A program made the translations under genes and the position numbers. This document shows positions 41,523 to 50,989 of a DNA stretch of 64,000 nt, one piece after another. This stretch comes from Bacillus_I endophytica_A. Its GTDB lineage: Bacteria; Bacillota; Bacilli; Bacillales; Bacillaceae_H. Within the stretch, counting starts at the first letter, position 1, and the number at the start of each line of letters is the position of its first letter. The DNA lies in assembly GCF_026790145.1 (NCBI RefSeq), contig NZ_JALAMS010000018.1, forward strand, positions 62,001 through 126,000, read 5' to 3'. Below the pieces are notes generated by a model. The model was not told where the DNA came from. It searched no databases and saw only the letters and a program-made list of their open reading frames with translations.

Positions 41523-41921
41523 CTAAAGAGGTAATGAAAAAGCAATATAGTCTAGAACTAAAGCTTGTTCTTTCTCATCATCTGAAACATGCTGTTTTTT
41601 AACGGCTGCTGAAAGAACATCTCCAACTGTTTCATATTCCTCAAAGTGTTCTTCAACTGTTTTAATAAAAGAATCTTGACCAAAAGCAGAACTTAACGCA
41701 TCTGGCAGCTGTTTTGCAGTATTGCTGACCGCTTCTAACAGTTCTTTTTTATCAACAGAGAGATTTGTTGCTGGCTGTATTGTTCCATGACTTTCTTTGT
41801 GCTCAAGTGGTGTTTGTTTTTTTGCATTGATGACGCTTTGTTGTTCATCTGTAAATGAAAGATGTGAAATGCCTTCATTAAGCTGTTGCTCTTGTTCATT
41901 TGTTAGTTCAGTTGTAGCCAT
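41523..41921 (-). CDS. Hypothetical soluble protein
   Basis: A 132-residue acidic protein, probably helical, Gln/Glu-rich at its start (ELTNEQEQQLNEGISHLSF) with a C-terminal domain including VGDVLSAAVKKQHVSDDE. No family recognised, no membrane segment. AAGGAGAGA precedes the start on the minus strand, which supports expression. Confidence 0.65.
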   Translation of the reverse strand: MATTELTNEQEQQLNEGISHLSFTDEQQSVINAKKQTPLEHKESHGTIQPATNLSVDKKELLEAVSNTAKQLPDALSSAFGQDSFIKTVEEHFEEYETVGDVLSAAVKKQHVSDDEKEQALVLDYIAFSLPL

Positions 41922-41990
41922 GATATCTCTCCTTCATTTTCAGTGTTACATAAAAAATACCACAATCAGAGAAAACTAAACGTCCTACGC

Positions 41991-42599
41991 TTAGAAAGAA
42001 TATATAATCATATAAATAACAATCCCCCAAATGATAAGTGCGGCACTTTTATTTAATAGGTAGACGGTTTTTCCAGAGGAATCAATGGTTTGGACAAAAC
42101 GACCTGCAACAGCCAGAAAGAAAAACCATACCCATGAAACTAAAATAGCAGCAAGCGTAAACCAGATTTTATTTTCTCCGCTATAAAGAAGCGAGTTAGA
42201 ACCAATAACTCCAACTGTATCTAAAAGAGCATGAGGGTTAAGAAGAGAAACGGAAAGGGCAAAGCTTATCTGTTTTTTTGAAGATAAAGCCTCTGTTTTT
42301 TCGCTCTCTTGCTGCTTTGTTTGCCAAATTGTCCATCCCATATAAGTTAAAAAGATAATTCCACAGCTATAAAGCACAGTTTTTAAAAAAGGGACTTGCA
42401 ATAACAAGATGGAAAGGCCCAAAACAGAAGTTAAAATAAGGACTGTATCACATACTGAAGCAGTAATGACAGAAGGGAAAGCTTTTTTTAAAGAGGGTTG
42501 ACTTCCTCCTTGATTAAAAATAAATACATTTTGAACTCCAAGTGGCAAAATAAGCCCTAAAGCTAAAAAAACTCCATGAATAAATGCTTCAATCATCAT
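41991..42599 (-). CDS. LysE/ArgO-family amino acid exporter (YisU-like)
   Basis: A 202-residue, six-helix LysE-superfamily exporter. The first helix and loop read LALGLILPLGVQNVFIFNQG, the family signature; the central NPHALLDTVGVIG segment is also typical. Such proteins export lysine, arginine or similar amino acids. It is divergent from a MocR-type regulator at 42722, as yisU and yisV are in B. subtilis, so that regulator probably controls it. Confidence 0.88.
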   Translation of the reverse strand: MMIEAFIHGVFLALGLILPLGVQNVFIFNQGGSQPSLKKAFPSVITASVCDTVLILTSVLGLSILLLQVPFLKTVLYSCGIIFLTYMGWTIWQTKQQESEKTEALSSKKQISFALSVSLLNPHALLDTVGVIGSNSLLYSGENKIWFTLAAILVSWVWFFFLAVAGRFVQTIDSSGKTVYLLNKSAALIIWGIVIYMIIYSF

Positions 42600-42721
42600 T
42601 TTCTCACCTTTTCTTTATGGTCTTTCTATAGAATAGTAAAAGAAAAAGCTCTTGTCCCCATCCATTTAAGAGGGCATTAACCCAACCAAATGCTAAAATA
42701 AAGAAAGGAGGTGGTGGATTT

Positions 42722-44185
42722 TTGGATTGGAAGCCAAATCGTTATGAAGAGAAACCGCTATATAAGCAAATTACAGACTATATGAAAGAGAAAATTGAAA
42801 GAGGAGAATGGGGATATGATACAAAAATCCCTTCACAGCGGGATCTTGCCTCTCGGTTTAATGTGAATAGGAGTACAATTGTCTCCGCTCTTCAAAATCT
42901 AATAGCGGAAGGATATGTCGAAGGAGAGTATGGGGGAGGAACAAAGGTCACATATGGAAAATGGGAGAAGCAATCACCTTTGCCAAATTGGACCGCATAT
43001 ATTGAAAAAGGGAGTCACTATCCAAATCAGCCTTTTATTCAGAAGATTAATCAATATGAATTTGAAAAAGATCTGATTCGGTTAGGAACAGGAGAATTAA
43101 GCGCGGATTTACTTCCGAAAAAGCTTTTTCAACAGTTAATGAGTTCCGCAGATGAAACAGACTTTCATCTCGGCTACTCTGAGCCTAAAGGGGATTTGCA
43201 GTTAAGAGAAGCGATTAGCAAACGATTGCGAGAAAAAGGAATTTATACAACACCGTCTTCTATTTTAATCGTTTCAGGAGCCCTTCAAGCTATCCAACTT
43301 CTGTCACTTAGCTTATTAGAAAGATCAGCCCGTATTTTAGTAGAACGTCCTTCTTATTTATATTCAGTAAATGCGCTTCAGTCTGCTGGAATCAAATTAA
43401 TTGGAATCGAAAGAAGCATGAACAAACCTCTATCAATTGAAAAAGTGGAACAGTTAAAAAATCGTTTTGATCTTTCCCTGTTTTATGTGAACCCAACGTT
43501 TCATAATCCAACAGGAGCTTTAATGGGTGAAGACGAAAGAAAAGCACTTGTTGAAAACAGCATTCGCATGGGGCTTCCTATAATTGAAGATTCAGCATAT
43601 GAAGATTTATGGATTGATGAAAAGCCTCCTCTTCCGCTTAAGAGCTATGATAAAAGTGGACAAGTTCTTTATTTAGGAACGATGTCCAAGTTAGTAAGTC
43701 CAGGGCTAAGGATAGGATGGGTTGTTGGACAAGAGGGAGTTATTGAACGTTTAGCAGATACAAAGATGCAAACAGACTATGGATCAAGTACAGTTTCACA
43801 ATATGTTGCTAGAAGGTGGATGTTAAGCGAACAATATGAAGAACATAGCGCATATGTACGAAAGGTGTTAAAAAAAAGAAGGGATTTTATGAAATTTCTT
43901 CTAGAATGCTATTTTTCACATCTTGCTACATGGACCATACCAAAAGGCGGATTTTATATATGGATTGTGTTTCACTTTCGTTTGAACTTTGATAAGTTAT
44001 TTAAAAAAGGAGTCGAAAAAGGTATTTTAATTACCCCTGGACATATATACGACAGATTAGATCGGACATCGCTGCGTCTTTCATATTCTTATGCTTCATT
44101 AGAAGAAATGGAGAAGGGACTTAGAATACTAGCAGAGCTTATTGAAAAAGAAGTACCGATCCAGAAAAAGGAAAATAAGCTGTAA
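42722..44185 (+). CDS. MocR-type (GntR/aminotransferase) regulator, YisV-like
   Basis: A 487-residue fusion. Residues 1-75 are a GntR winged helix (IPSQRDLASRFNVNRSTIVSALQNL). From about 110 it is a fold-type I aminotransferase domain with the PLP lysine in GTMSKLVSPGLRIGW and the NPTFHNPTGALM loop. MocR proteins sense PLP or amino-compound adducts. Divergent from a LysE-type exporter, which it probably regulates. TTG start with AAAGGAGGTGG. Confidence 0.9.
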   Translation: MDWKPNRYEEKPLYKQITDYMKEKIERGEWGYDTKIPSQRDLASRFNVNRSTIVSALQNLIAEGYVEGEYGGGTKVTYGKWEKQSPLPNWTAYIEKGSHYPNQPFIQKINQYEFEKDLIRLGTGELSADLLPKKLFQQLMSSADETDFHLGYSEPKGDLQLREAISKRLREKGIYTTPSSILIVSGALQAIQLLSLSLLERSARILVERPSYLYSVNALQSAGIKLIGIERSMNKPLSIEKVEQLKNRFDLSLFYVNPTFHNPTGALMGEDERKALVENSIRMGLPIIEDSAYEDLWIDEKPPLPLKSYDKSGQVLYLGTMSKLVSPGLRIGWVVGQEGVIERLADTKMQTDYGSSTVSQYVARRWMLSEQYEEHSAYVRKVLKKRRDFMKFLLECYFSHLATWTIPKGGFYIWIVFHFRLNFDKLFKKGVEKGILITPGHIYDRLDRTSLRLSYSYASLEEMEKGLRILAELIEKEVPIQKKENKL

Positions 44186-44255
44186 TACAGCGAGAACATA
44201 AAAATAAATTTTATCGATGAAGACGTTTACGTATAAGCATTGGGAGGGAAAGGAA

Positions 44256-44768
44256 ATGAAAAGACGTTATCCAATTGGAACATTTGTTAAGCCAAGTGCG
44301 TTCACTCAAGAAGATAAGAAATCTTACATAGATGAAATAAAAAACTTGCCAGAGCGACTAACAAAAGCTGTTGAATCTCTTGAAGAAAGAGCACTTGATA
44401 AAGCATATCGTGATGGTGGTTGGACGATTCGCCAAGTTGTGCATCATGTGGCAGACAGTCACATGAACAGTTTTATCCGATTTAAGCTAGCGTTAACAGA
44501 AGAAAATCCGACAATTCGTCCGTATGATGAAGGAAAGTGGGCAGAACTTTCAGATTATAAAGCAGAAGTGCATGAATCTTTGCTTCTTCTACAAGCACTT
44601 CATAGACGCTGGGTAACCCTTCTAGAAAGGATGACTAAAGAAGATTACGGGCGAACGTTTAGACATCCTGAAACAGAAGAAACGCTAACATTATACGAAG
44701 CTCTTGCTCTATATGCATGGCATGGAAATCACCACCTTGCACACGTGAATATAGTTGGAGAGAAATAA
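44256..44768 (+). CDS. yfiT: YfiT-like DinB-fold metal-dependent hydrolase
   Basis: A 170-residue four-helix DinB-fold protein related to YfiT of B. subtilis. It starts RRYPIGTFVKPSAF and has RQVVHHVADSHMNSFIRFK plus the C-terminal WHGNHHLAHV, which supply the His ligands. YfiT binds metal; its substrate is not settled, but relatives include bacillithiol transferases. ATG 44256 is preferred over 44217 because of GGGAGGGAAAGG upstream. Confidence 0.88.
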   Translation: MKRRYPIGTFVKPSAFTQEDKKSYIDEIKNLPERLTKAVESLEERALDKAYRDGGWTIRQVVHHVADSHMNSFIRFKLALTEENPTIRPYDEGKWAELSDYKAEVHESLLLLQALHRRWVTLLERMTKEDYGRTFRHPETEETLTLYEALALYAWHGNHHLAHVNIVGEK

Positions 44769-44833
44769 GAGTGTAAAATAAGATCAAAAAAGTAGAATGT
44801 AATTAAAAATTGATGAGTTGTGAGGTGGCTTTC

Positions 44834-46633
44834 ATGATTAACGAAAACGTTCTTTTGGTGTCCAAGACATCTTCTGATTCTTTTAGGTCTGTTAGTGAGG
44901 CAATTGCCAATGCAGACAATGGAACCAAAATTATCATTGAACCTGGTATATATTATGAAAATGTCCCTCTTAAGATTGACAAAGAAATCTCCCTTGTTGG
45001 ACATGGACATCCCTCTGAAGTAATTGTTTGTAATATTTTAACGCCAGTTGCGTCTGTCTATGCGAAAAAAGCAAAAATCCAAAATATAACCTTTTACCGC
45101 GGTACAGAAAAGAAACAAAGCGATTTTGGAGTTGTGGTCTTAGCTGGAGAGAGTGTTTTTGAAAATTGTCATTTCATATCTGAAACAGCTTACGGTATAA
45201 AAGTTGCTGGAATAGAAGCAAACCCATTTTTTAAAAACTGTCAGCTTTATTTCTGTAATGGAGTTGGAGCACATCTGACAAGCAATGCAAAAAGTCGATT
45301 TGAGAATTGTTCTATTTATCACAATAAGGGTTCAAATGTTGTTGCAGATAATGGGGCACATCCTTCCTTTGAAAACTGCCGTATTTGGGGAAGCAAGCAA
45401 ACAGGTGTGTATGCGAGTGAAGAAAGCATTGTATCTATTCGCTCCTCTAAAATTTTTCAGAATGAGAATACAAATCTTGTTGTAACAGATGAAGCTAGAG
45501 GGGATATTTATTCATCCAAAATTTTTGAAGGAAAAACCCGGGGAATTGTCGTAGAAAACAACGGTCATGTTTGGATTGAGCACAGTGATATTTACGAACA
45601 TCTTCATTCTAATATTGCGGTTCTATCAGATAGTACATTTCGTGCCACTCGTTGCCGTATTCATCATAGCGTATATGAAGGAATTTTTATTACGCAGCGA
45701 GGTGAAGCGTTTTTAAAAGAATCCTCTGTTTATAGCAATAAAGGTCATAATGTTTCGGTTTCGGAGAAGGGCCATATAAGTATGAGTGATTCGCAAATTT
45801 ATGATAGTAAACAAAACGGACTTCTCCTTGAAAAAAAGGGAGAAGGCACGCTTGAGAGATGTGATATTCATCATAATCACTATGCAAATATTAAAATAAG
45901 AGAAAAAGGAAGCATAACGGCAAGTGAATGCTCTGTTTACAATAGTGAACAAAATGGTCTTTGGATTAAGGAAGAAAGCTCGGCTTTTTTCTATCGTTGT
46001 CGCTTATTTAAAAACGGTTATTCAAATATTCATTCAAGGTTGAACAGCCATGTTACGCTTTCACATTCTGAAAGCTATGAAAGTCGGGAAAATGGCATAT
46101 GGGCAACAAGATCAGCGAATGTACATTTAAAAAAATGTCATATTTATAAAAATGAAGCGGCAAATGTTCAAGTTGAAAAAAGATCTGTAGTTACAATAGA
46201 AGATTGTCATATTTACGATGGAGAGCAAGAAGGAGTTCTCGTTAACGAATGGTCGAAAGTACTTGTTTCACACTCGAAAATTTGTGCTCATGAATGGGAT
46301 GGCGTTGTTGTAAGGGAAGGAAGCTACCTTTCAATGGAGCATAGCGCTATCTATGACGGTGCACAGCATGGGTTGTTCGTTGAAAGGGAAGGAACGTGTG
46401 AAGTAATTCATTGTGAGATTTATAATCAACAAGGTTCAAATGCAGGGGTTGCAACAAAGGGCTTTTTATCTCTAAAAAAATCTTTTCTTCACAACGCGAA
46501 CAAATTTGGTATTTTTGCTGTTGATGAAGGAGAAGCAACAGTAAGTCAATGTGAAATTCATCATCACAAAGAAGGCGACTTCCGTGCAACTGAAGAAAGT
46601 CATATTTATCGAAACGAAAAAAAACAAGAATAA
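44834..46633 (+). CDS. Right-handed parallel beta-helix repeat protein, cytoplasmic
   Basis: A 599-residue protein made of about twenty tandem coils of 22-24 residues from residue 60 to the end. Coils repeat patterns such as CDIHHNHYANIKIREKGS and ESYESRENGIWATRSA, with alternating GI/ANV turns and S-x-CxIY strands. An N-terminal part (FRSVSEAIANADNGTKIIIEPGIY) is the usual cap of pectin-lyase-like proteins. No signal peptide or membrane anchor is seen, so it should be cytoplasmic. No catalytic lyase or hydrolase residues are obvious. ATG 44834 follows GAGGTGG. Confidence 0.85.
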   Translation: MINENVLLVSKTSSDSFRSVSEAIANADNGTKIIIEPGIYYENVPLKIDKEISLVGHGHPSEVIVCNILTPVASVYAKKAKIQNITFYRGTEKKQSDFGVVVLAGESVFENCHFISETAYGIKVAGIEANPFFKNCQLYFCNGVGAHLTSNAKSRFENCSIYHNKGSNVVADNGAHPSFENCRIWGSKQTGVYASEESIVSIRSSKIFQNENTNLVVTDEARGDIYSSKIFEGKTRGIVVENNGHVWIEHSDIYEHLHSNIAVLSDSTFRATRCRIHHSVYEGIFITQRGEAFLKESSVYSNKGHNVSVSEKGHISMSDSQIYDSKQNGLLLEKKGEGTLERCDIHHNHYANIKIREKGSITASECSVYNSEQNGLWIKEESSAFFYRCRLFKNGYSNIHSRLNSHVTLSHSESYESRENGIWATRSANVHLKKCHIYKNEAANVQVEKRSVVTIEDCHIYDGEQEGVLVNEWSKVLVSHSKICAHEWDGVVVREGSYLSMEHSAIYDGAQHGLFVEREGTCEVIHCEIYNQQGSNAGVATKGFLSLKKSFLHNANKFGIFAVDEGEATVSQCEIHHHKEGDFRATEESHIYRNEKKQE

Positions 46634-46677
46634 GAAAAAAGGTGAAAAAGCAAGAAGAGCTCTTTTTCACCTTTTTT
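46634..46677. terminator. Bidirectional terminator
   Basis: Stem AAAAAAGGTGAAAAAG / CTTTTTCACCTTTTTT between the beta-helix gene and the leftward reductase gene. Confidence 0.85.
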
Positions 46678-46688
46678 AAATGAAAAAC

Positions 46689-47738
46689 CTATTTTACAAG
46701 TTGTTTTACAAGTTCTTTGTTTCGTTTTTTAAATATTTCATTATGAGAAGATACCATTGCACTTTTATGAGCGGTTGGTTCAATAAACAATTTTGCTTTG
46801 TTAACAGCGTTTGCTGCATCTTGAAATGCTCCAGCAATTAAATGCAGTTTTCCCTCATGATGGAGAATATCTCCAGCAGCATAAAGTCCTTCAATAGAAG
46901 ATTCGCTGTTTGAAGTTCCTGAAATAAAGTAGTCTTTTGCAATATCAACATTAAGATCGCTATTTTTGAGGAGAGCTTGATCTCGTTCATAGCCATGATT
47001 AATGATAACTTCGTCAATGGAAACAGTAGTTATTTCACCTGTTTTATGGTCAGTTAACTCAACGTGTTCAACTGTATCTTGTGTATCTGAAGCAATGAGC
47101 TTTGTAATAGATGTATTGAAAAAGCACTGAGCAGAGCTGTTTAGTAGTTGTTTAACTTGTGCTTCATGTCCTGTTAGTGATTCTTTTCGGTATGTAACAT
47201 ACACTTTTTTAGCAATTGGCTCAAGCTCATTTGCCCAGTCTACAGCTGAATTTCCGCCTCCAGAAATAATAACGGTTTTATCTTTGAAACGCTGCAGAGA
47301 CTTTACAGTATAGTTTAAATTTGAAACTTCAAAACGCTCTGCGCCTTGAATGTCTAATTTCTGAGGATTTAAAATACCGCCTCCAACGGCAACGATTACT
47401 GTTTTTGAAATATGCTCGTTTCCTGAAGCTGCTTTTAGCACAAAAAATCCTTCTTCATTCTTTGAAATAGAAATAATTTTTTCAGACAGCACAACAGTAG
47501 GATCAAACGTTAATCCTTGTTCAATAAGTTGCTCAATTAATTTCGCTCCAGGAACAGGAGTAAGTCCACCAATGTCCCAAATCATTTTTTCTGGATAGAC
47601 ATGCACTTTTCCACCTAATACTGGCTGGTATTCAATAATTTTTGTTTTCATTTCGCGAAGTCCGCTATAAAAAGCTGAGTAAAGCCCAGCTGGTCCGCCT
47701 CCAATAATTGTTACGTCAAAGAGTTCTTTTTCACCCAT
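46689..47738 (-). CDS. Ferredoxin/flavodoxin-NADP reductase, YumC/YcgT-like
   Basis: A 349-residue FAD/NADPH reductase of the thioredoxin-reductase-like FNR class. FAD binding: VTIIGGGPAGLYSAFYSGL; NADPH binding: TVIISGGGNSAVDWANEL; C-terminal GLYAAGDILHHEG. It lacks the CxxC of thioredoxin reductase, as YumC and YcgT do. It should supply reduced ferredoxin or flavodoxin. A Fur box lies 35 bp upstream, so it is iron-regulated and may reduce imported ferric siderophores. ATG 47738 has AAAGGAG upstream. Confidence 0.9.
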   Translation of the reverse strand: MGEKELFDVTIIGGGPAGLYSAFYSGLREMKTKIIEYQPVLGGKVHVYPEKMIWDIGGLTPVPGAKLIEQLIEQGLTFDPTVVLSEKIISISKNEEGFFVLKAASGNEHISKTVIVAVGGGILNPQKLDIQGAERFEVSNLNYTVKSLQRFKDKTVIISGGGNSAVDWANELEPIAKKVYVTYRKESLTGHEAQVKQLLNSSAQCFFNTSITKLIASDTQDTVEHVELTDHKTGEITTVSIDEVIINHGYERDQALLKNSDLNVDIAKDYFISGTSNSESSIEGLYAAGDILHHEGKLHLIAGAFQDAANAVNKAKLFIEPTAHKSAMVSSHNEIFKKRNKELVKQLVK

Positions 47739-47772
47739 ATGTTGTGCACTCCTTTTAAAAAACCAATAGTAT

Positions 47773-47787
47773 TGATTATCATTATCA
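47773..47787. promoter_or_regulatory. Fur box 1
   Basis: TGATTATCATTATCA matches the 7-1-7 consensus TGATAATnATTATCA at all but one position. It lies just upstream of the leftward reductase gene. Confidence 0.88.
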
Positions 47788-47833
47788 ATTAAATAGTACA
47801 CCTTTTTTGCTTTTTTTACAATCCTAAATCATA

Positions 47834-47877
47834 TTGACAAGGAAAAAGAACAAGTATAACATTGATAAAGGTTATCA
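47834..47877 (+). promoter_or_regulatory. Permease promoter with Fur box 2
   Basis: TTGACA (47834-47839) with TATAAC (47855-47860), then TGATAAAGGTTATCA (47863-47877), a Fur box with two mismatches over the transcription start of the permease operon. Confidence 0.78.
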
Positions 47878-47938
47878 ATTAAAAGAGCTTTTTTTAGTTG
47901 TTGTCATACATAAAATAAAAAAGATATGAGAGGATATC

Positions 47939-48946
47939 ATGAATAAGAAAAGGGGACGTATTGCTTTTACATATAAAATGATTGTTTGTATTATCATTTT
48001 AATTGGCATATTTATAGCAGGCTGTGTATTTGGAGCAGCAGAAACGACCATTAAGGACGTTTGGCTTGCTTTTACTTCAGATGTAAAAAGTGAGCAAATT
48101 ACAATGCTTCGTGAAATTAGGTTGCCGCGCGAAGTAGCAGCTGTTCTTGTTGGAAGTGCCCTTGCTGTGGCAGGAGCGATTATGCAAGGGTTAACGAGAA
48201 ACCCGCTCGCAGATCCTGGCCTTTTAGGATTAACAGCAGGAGCGAACGCAGCCCTTGCGATAGCCGTTGCTTTTATTCCGGGCGCAAGCTATATGGGAAC
48301 AATGATTGCTTGCTTTATTGGAGCTGCTGTCGGGTCTATTATTGTATTTGGAATCGGCTCTGTTAAAGGAGGTCGTTTTTCACCTCTTCGTATTGTTTTA
48401 GCAGGTGCTGCCGTTTCTGCTTTCCTATATGCTGTTGCAGAAGGAGTAAGCCTTTATTTTAAAACATCAAAAGATGTCTCAATGTGGACTTCAGGAGGAA
48501 TGATTGGAACAACGTGGACACAGATAAAATTTATGGCTCCCGTTGTGATAATTGGTATTCTTCTTTCTCTTCTACTATCTAAACAGCTTACGATTTTAAG
48601 CCTTAGTGAAGAGGTAGCTGTTGGATTAGGGCAAAAGATTGGGCTTATTAAAGCGCTTCTTTTTATCGTCATTATTTTATTAGCAGGTGCAGCTGTATCA
48701 CTAGTAGGGAACATGGTGTTCATTGGCCTTATGGTTCCTCACATCGTTCGAACGATTGTTGGGACAGATTACAGGTTTATTTTGCCAATATCAGCTGTTG
48801 TGGGAGCTGCTTTCCTTGTCCTTGCCGATTTGATTGGGCGGACGATTAGTGCTCCTTATGAAACGCCTGTAACTGCTGTTGTAACTGTAATAGGATTACC
48901 CTTCTTTCTATTTATTGTTCGTAAAGGAGGAGGGAAGTACTTATGA
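47939..48946 (+). CDS. FecCD-family siderophore permease, first subunit
   Basis: A 335-residue, ten-helix BtuC/FecCD permease. Landmarks: LREIRLPREVAAVLVGSALAVA, ADPGLLGLTAGANA, and the coupling-loop region GNMVFIGLMVPHIVRTIVGTDYR. Similar to YfiZ of B. subtilis. It imports Fe(III)-siderophore with a partner permease, an ATPase and a binding lipoprotein. The stop overlaps the next start by four bases (ATGA). AGAGGAT precedes the ATG. Confidence 0.92.
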   Translation: MNKKRGRIAFTYKMIVCIIILIGIFIAGCVFGAAETTIKDVWLAFTSDVKSEQITMLREIRLPREVAAVLVGSALAVAGAIMQGLTRNPLADPGLLGLTAGANAALAIAVAFIPGASYMGTMIACFIGAAVGSIIVFGIGSVKGGRFSPLRIVLAGAAVSAFLYAVAEGVSLYFKTSKDVSMWTSGGMIGTTWTQIKFMAPVVIIGILLSLLLSKQLTILSLSEEVAVGLGQKIGLIKALLFIVIILLAGAAVSLVGNMVFIGLMVPHIVRTIVGTDYRFILPISAVVGAAFLVLADLIGRTISAPYETPVTAVVTVIGLPFFLFIVRKGGGKYL

Positions 48947-49956
48947 TTTCACCATCTTTGCAAAAAAAGCAGCGCTTTTTGTTTAGCTTGTTTGTGCTTG
49001 TTCTTTTGATTACTATTTTTATTTGTCTTGGTATAGGTTCTTCTTCTCTGTCGTACAATCGTCTTCTTCCTGTATTTTTAGGAGATGGAACATTTAAAGA
49101 AGAATTTATCTTATTTTCTATTAGACTTCCACGCATTTGCATAACTATTTTAGCGGGAATGGCTCTTGCGTTATCAGGCTCTATTTTACAAACGATTACA
49201 AGGAATGATTTAGCGGAACCTGGTATTATTGGTATTAATTCAGGCGCAGGTGTAGCTGTAGCTCTTTTCTTTTTATTTTTACCAATTGAAGCTGGCTCAT
49301 TTATTTATATGCTTCCACTAGCTGCTTTCATCGGAGCGCTTGTAACCGTATTGCTTATTTACTTTTTCTCTTATGATCGTTCGTCTGGCTTACAGCCTGT
49401 TCGGCTTGTGCTCGTTGGAGTTGGTTTTTCATTTGCTCTTTCAGGGCTGATGATTGTGCTTATTTCATCTGCAGGACGGGAAAAAGTAGACTTTATTGCT
49501 AAATGGATTAACGGTAACATTTGGGGAACAGATTGGCCTTTTGTTTTAGCGCTGCTTCCATGGGTTATTATTCTTATTCCATTTACAATGTACAAAGCAA
49601 ACAAACTTGATGTTTTAACATTAAGTGAATCAGTTGCAATAGGAGTAGGACTGAGAATTGAAAAAGAGAGAGTTATTCTGCTGTTAGCTTCTGTAGCACT
49701 AGCTGCATCAGCTGTCTCTGTTACAGGGGGAATTTCATTTATTGGCCTTATGGCTCCACATATTGCGAAAACGCTCGTTGGACCAAGAAGTAGAATGTTT
49801 ATTCCACTTGCAATTGTCTTAGGAGGATGGCTACTTTTTGTAGCCGATACAATTGGTCGAAATATTATCGAGCCAAACGGTCTCCCAGCAGGAATTGTCT
49901 CTGCACTGATTGGTGCTCCATATTTTGTTTATTTACTTCTAAAGCAAAAAAAATAA
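48943..49956 (+). CDS. FecCD-family siderophore permease, second subunit
   Basis: A 337-residue FecCD permease (YfhA-like). Landmarks: SIRLPRICITILAGMALALS, LAEPGIIGINSGAGVA and GGISFIGLMAPHIAKTLVGPRSR. Coupled to the first permease by an ATGA overlap. The ATPase and the substrate-binding protein are not encoded nearby; YusV-type shared ATPases are known in Bacillus, so they may be supplied from elsewhere. Confidence 0.92.
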   Translation: MISPSLQKKQRFLFSLFVLVLLITIFICLGIGSSSLSYNRLLPVFLGDGTFKEEFILFSIRLPRICITILAGMALALSGSILQTITRNDLAEPGIIGINSGAGVAVALFFLFLPIEAGSFIYMLPLAAFIGALVTVLLIYFFSYDRSSGLQPVRLVLVGVGFSFALSGLMIVLISSAGREKVDFIAKWINGNIWGTDWPFVLALLPWVIILIPFTMYKANKLDVLTLSESVAIGVGLRIEKERVILLLASVALAASAVSVTGGISFIGLMAPHIAKTLVGPRSRMFIPLAIVLGGWLLFVADTIGRNIIEPNGLPAGIVSALIGAPYFVYLLLKQKK

Positions 49957-49994
49957 GTAAAAAAGGCTTCTGTATATAGCAGAAGTCTTTTTTA
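49957..49994 (+). terminator. Terminator of the permease operon
   Basis: Stem GGCTTCTG / CAGAAGTC (G-T pair) with A- and T-tracts. Confidence 0.8.
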
Positions 49995-50051
49995 TGTATA
50001 ATTTGTTCCCTATTAATGAACGTTAATAAACAATAGAGGAGGGATAATATA

Positions 50052-50945
50052 ATGGTATATGACTGTATCATTGTAGGTGGGGGAATTGCTGGTCTTCAAG
50101 CTGCCATTCAGCTTGGAAGATATCGCTATAAAATTCTTGTTCTTGATACAAGTGAAGGTCGTTCAACATTATGCAAAGGATATCATAATTTATTAGGGTG
50201 GCCACAAGGAGTAAGCGGTGAAACGTTAAGGAAGCTAGGTCGAAAGCAAGCCTTATCATACGGAGTTGCTTTTGAAGAGGAAAAAGCTGTTTCTGTTGTA
50301 AAAAAACAAATCTTTGAAGTACGCACAGAGAAAAACACTTTTGTTGGAAAAACACTCCTATTAGCGACAGGGCTTCGCGATCATTTTCCGCCTGTTTCTT
50401 CTTTAAAAGCTTGCCTAGGAAAAAGTATATATGTTTGTCCAGATTGTGATGGGTACGAAATTATTGGAAAGAAAACAGCCGTATTAGGGGCTGGAAAGGC
50501 TGGAGCTTCACTCTCATTAGAACTTGCATACTTTGATCAACCCATTACATATATTAATCATGGTAAAGAACTCGATCTAGAAATGCAAAAAACTCTCCAC
50601 GAACATAACATTTCTATTCTCTCTGGTAGTGTAGCATCTATTAAAGAAGAAAATGGAATAATCAAATCAGCTCTTTTAAAGTCAGGAGAGAAAATAGAAA
50701 TGGAACGCGCTTTTTTAGCTTTTGTTGGAAATAAAATTCATAATGAGCTCGCCCTTATGCTGGGAGTTGAACATGAAAAAAAGGGACATGTTATTGTTGA
50801 TCCACGTACGAAAGAAACAAATATAGAAAACGTGTGGGCAATTGGGGATTTAGTTGCTCATTCTCAGCAGGTAGCTATTGCTTTAGGAGATGGAGTACAG
50901 GCGGCTATTTGGATTCATAAACGCTTAAAAAAACAAAACAGCTAA
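50052..50945 (+). CDS. Thioredoxin-reductase-like FAD/NAD(P) oxidoreductase with CPDC motif
   Basis: A 297-residue flavoprotein. FAD motif CIIVGGGIAGLQAAIQLGR, redox pair Cys129-Pro-Asp-Cys132 (VCPDCDGYE), NAD(P) region AVLGAGKAGASLSLEL, and C-terminal NVWAIGDLV. The CPDC pair replaces CATC of classic TrxB, so it may act on another dithiol partner. It follows the iron-uptake operon but has its own leader after a terminator. AGAGGAGGG precedes the ATG. Confidence 0.87.
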   Translation: MVYDCIIVGGGIAGLQAAIQLGRYRYKILVLDTSEGRSTLCKGYHNLLGWPQGVSGETLRKLGRKQALSYGVAFEEEKAVSVVKKQIFEVRTEKNTFVGKTLLLATGLRDHFPPVSSLKACLGKSIYVCPDCDGYEIIGKKTAVLGAGKAGASLSLELAYFDQPITYINHGKELDLEMQKTLHEHNISILSGSVASIKEENGIIKSALLKSGEKIEMERAFLAFVGNKIHNELALMLGVEHEKKGHVIVDPRTKETNIENVWAIGDLVAHSQQVAIALGDGVQAAIWIHKRLKKQNS

Positions 50946-50947
50946 TC

Positions 50948-50985
50948 AAAAACCGTACTTTTCAGAAGATGAAAAGTACGGTTTT
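50948..50985. terminator. Bidirectional terminator
   Basis: Perfect 15-bp stem AAAACCGTACTTTTC / GAAAAGTACGGTTTT, 7-nt loop, between convergent genes. Confidence 0.9.
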
Positions 50986-50989
50986 GTTG

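Noticed and set aside
44834..46633. Tandem DNA repeats or CRISPR in the beta-helix gene
   Set aside because: The repeats are at protein level and diverged in DNA; spacing and sequence do not fit CRISPR.
50052..50945. Housekeeping thioredoxin reductase TrxB
   Set aside because: CPDC instead of CATC, and low overall resemblance to TrxB in the interface regions.
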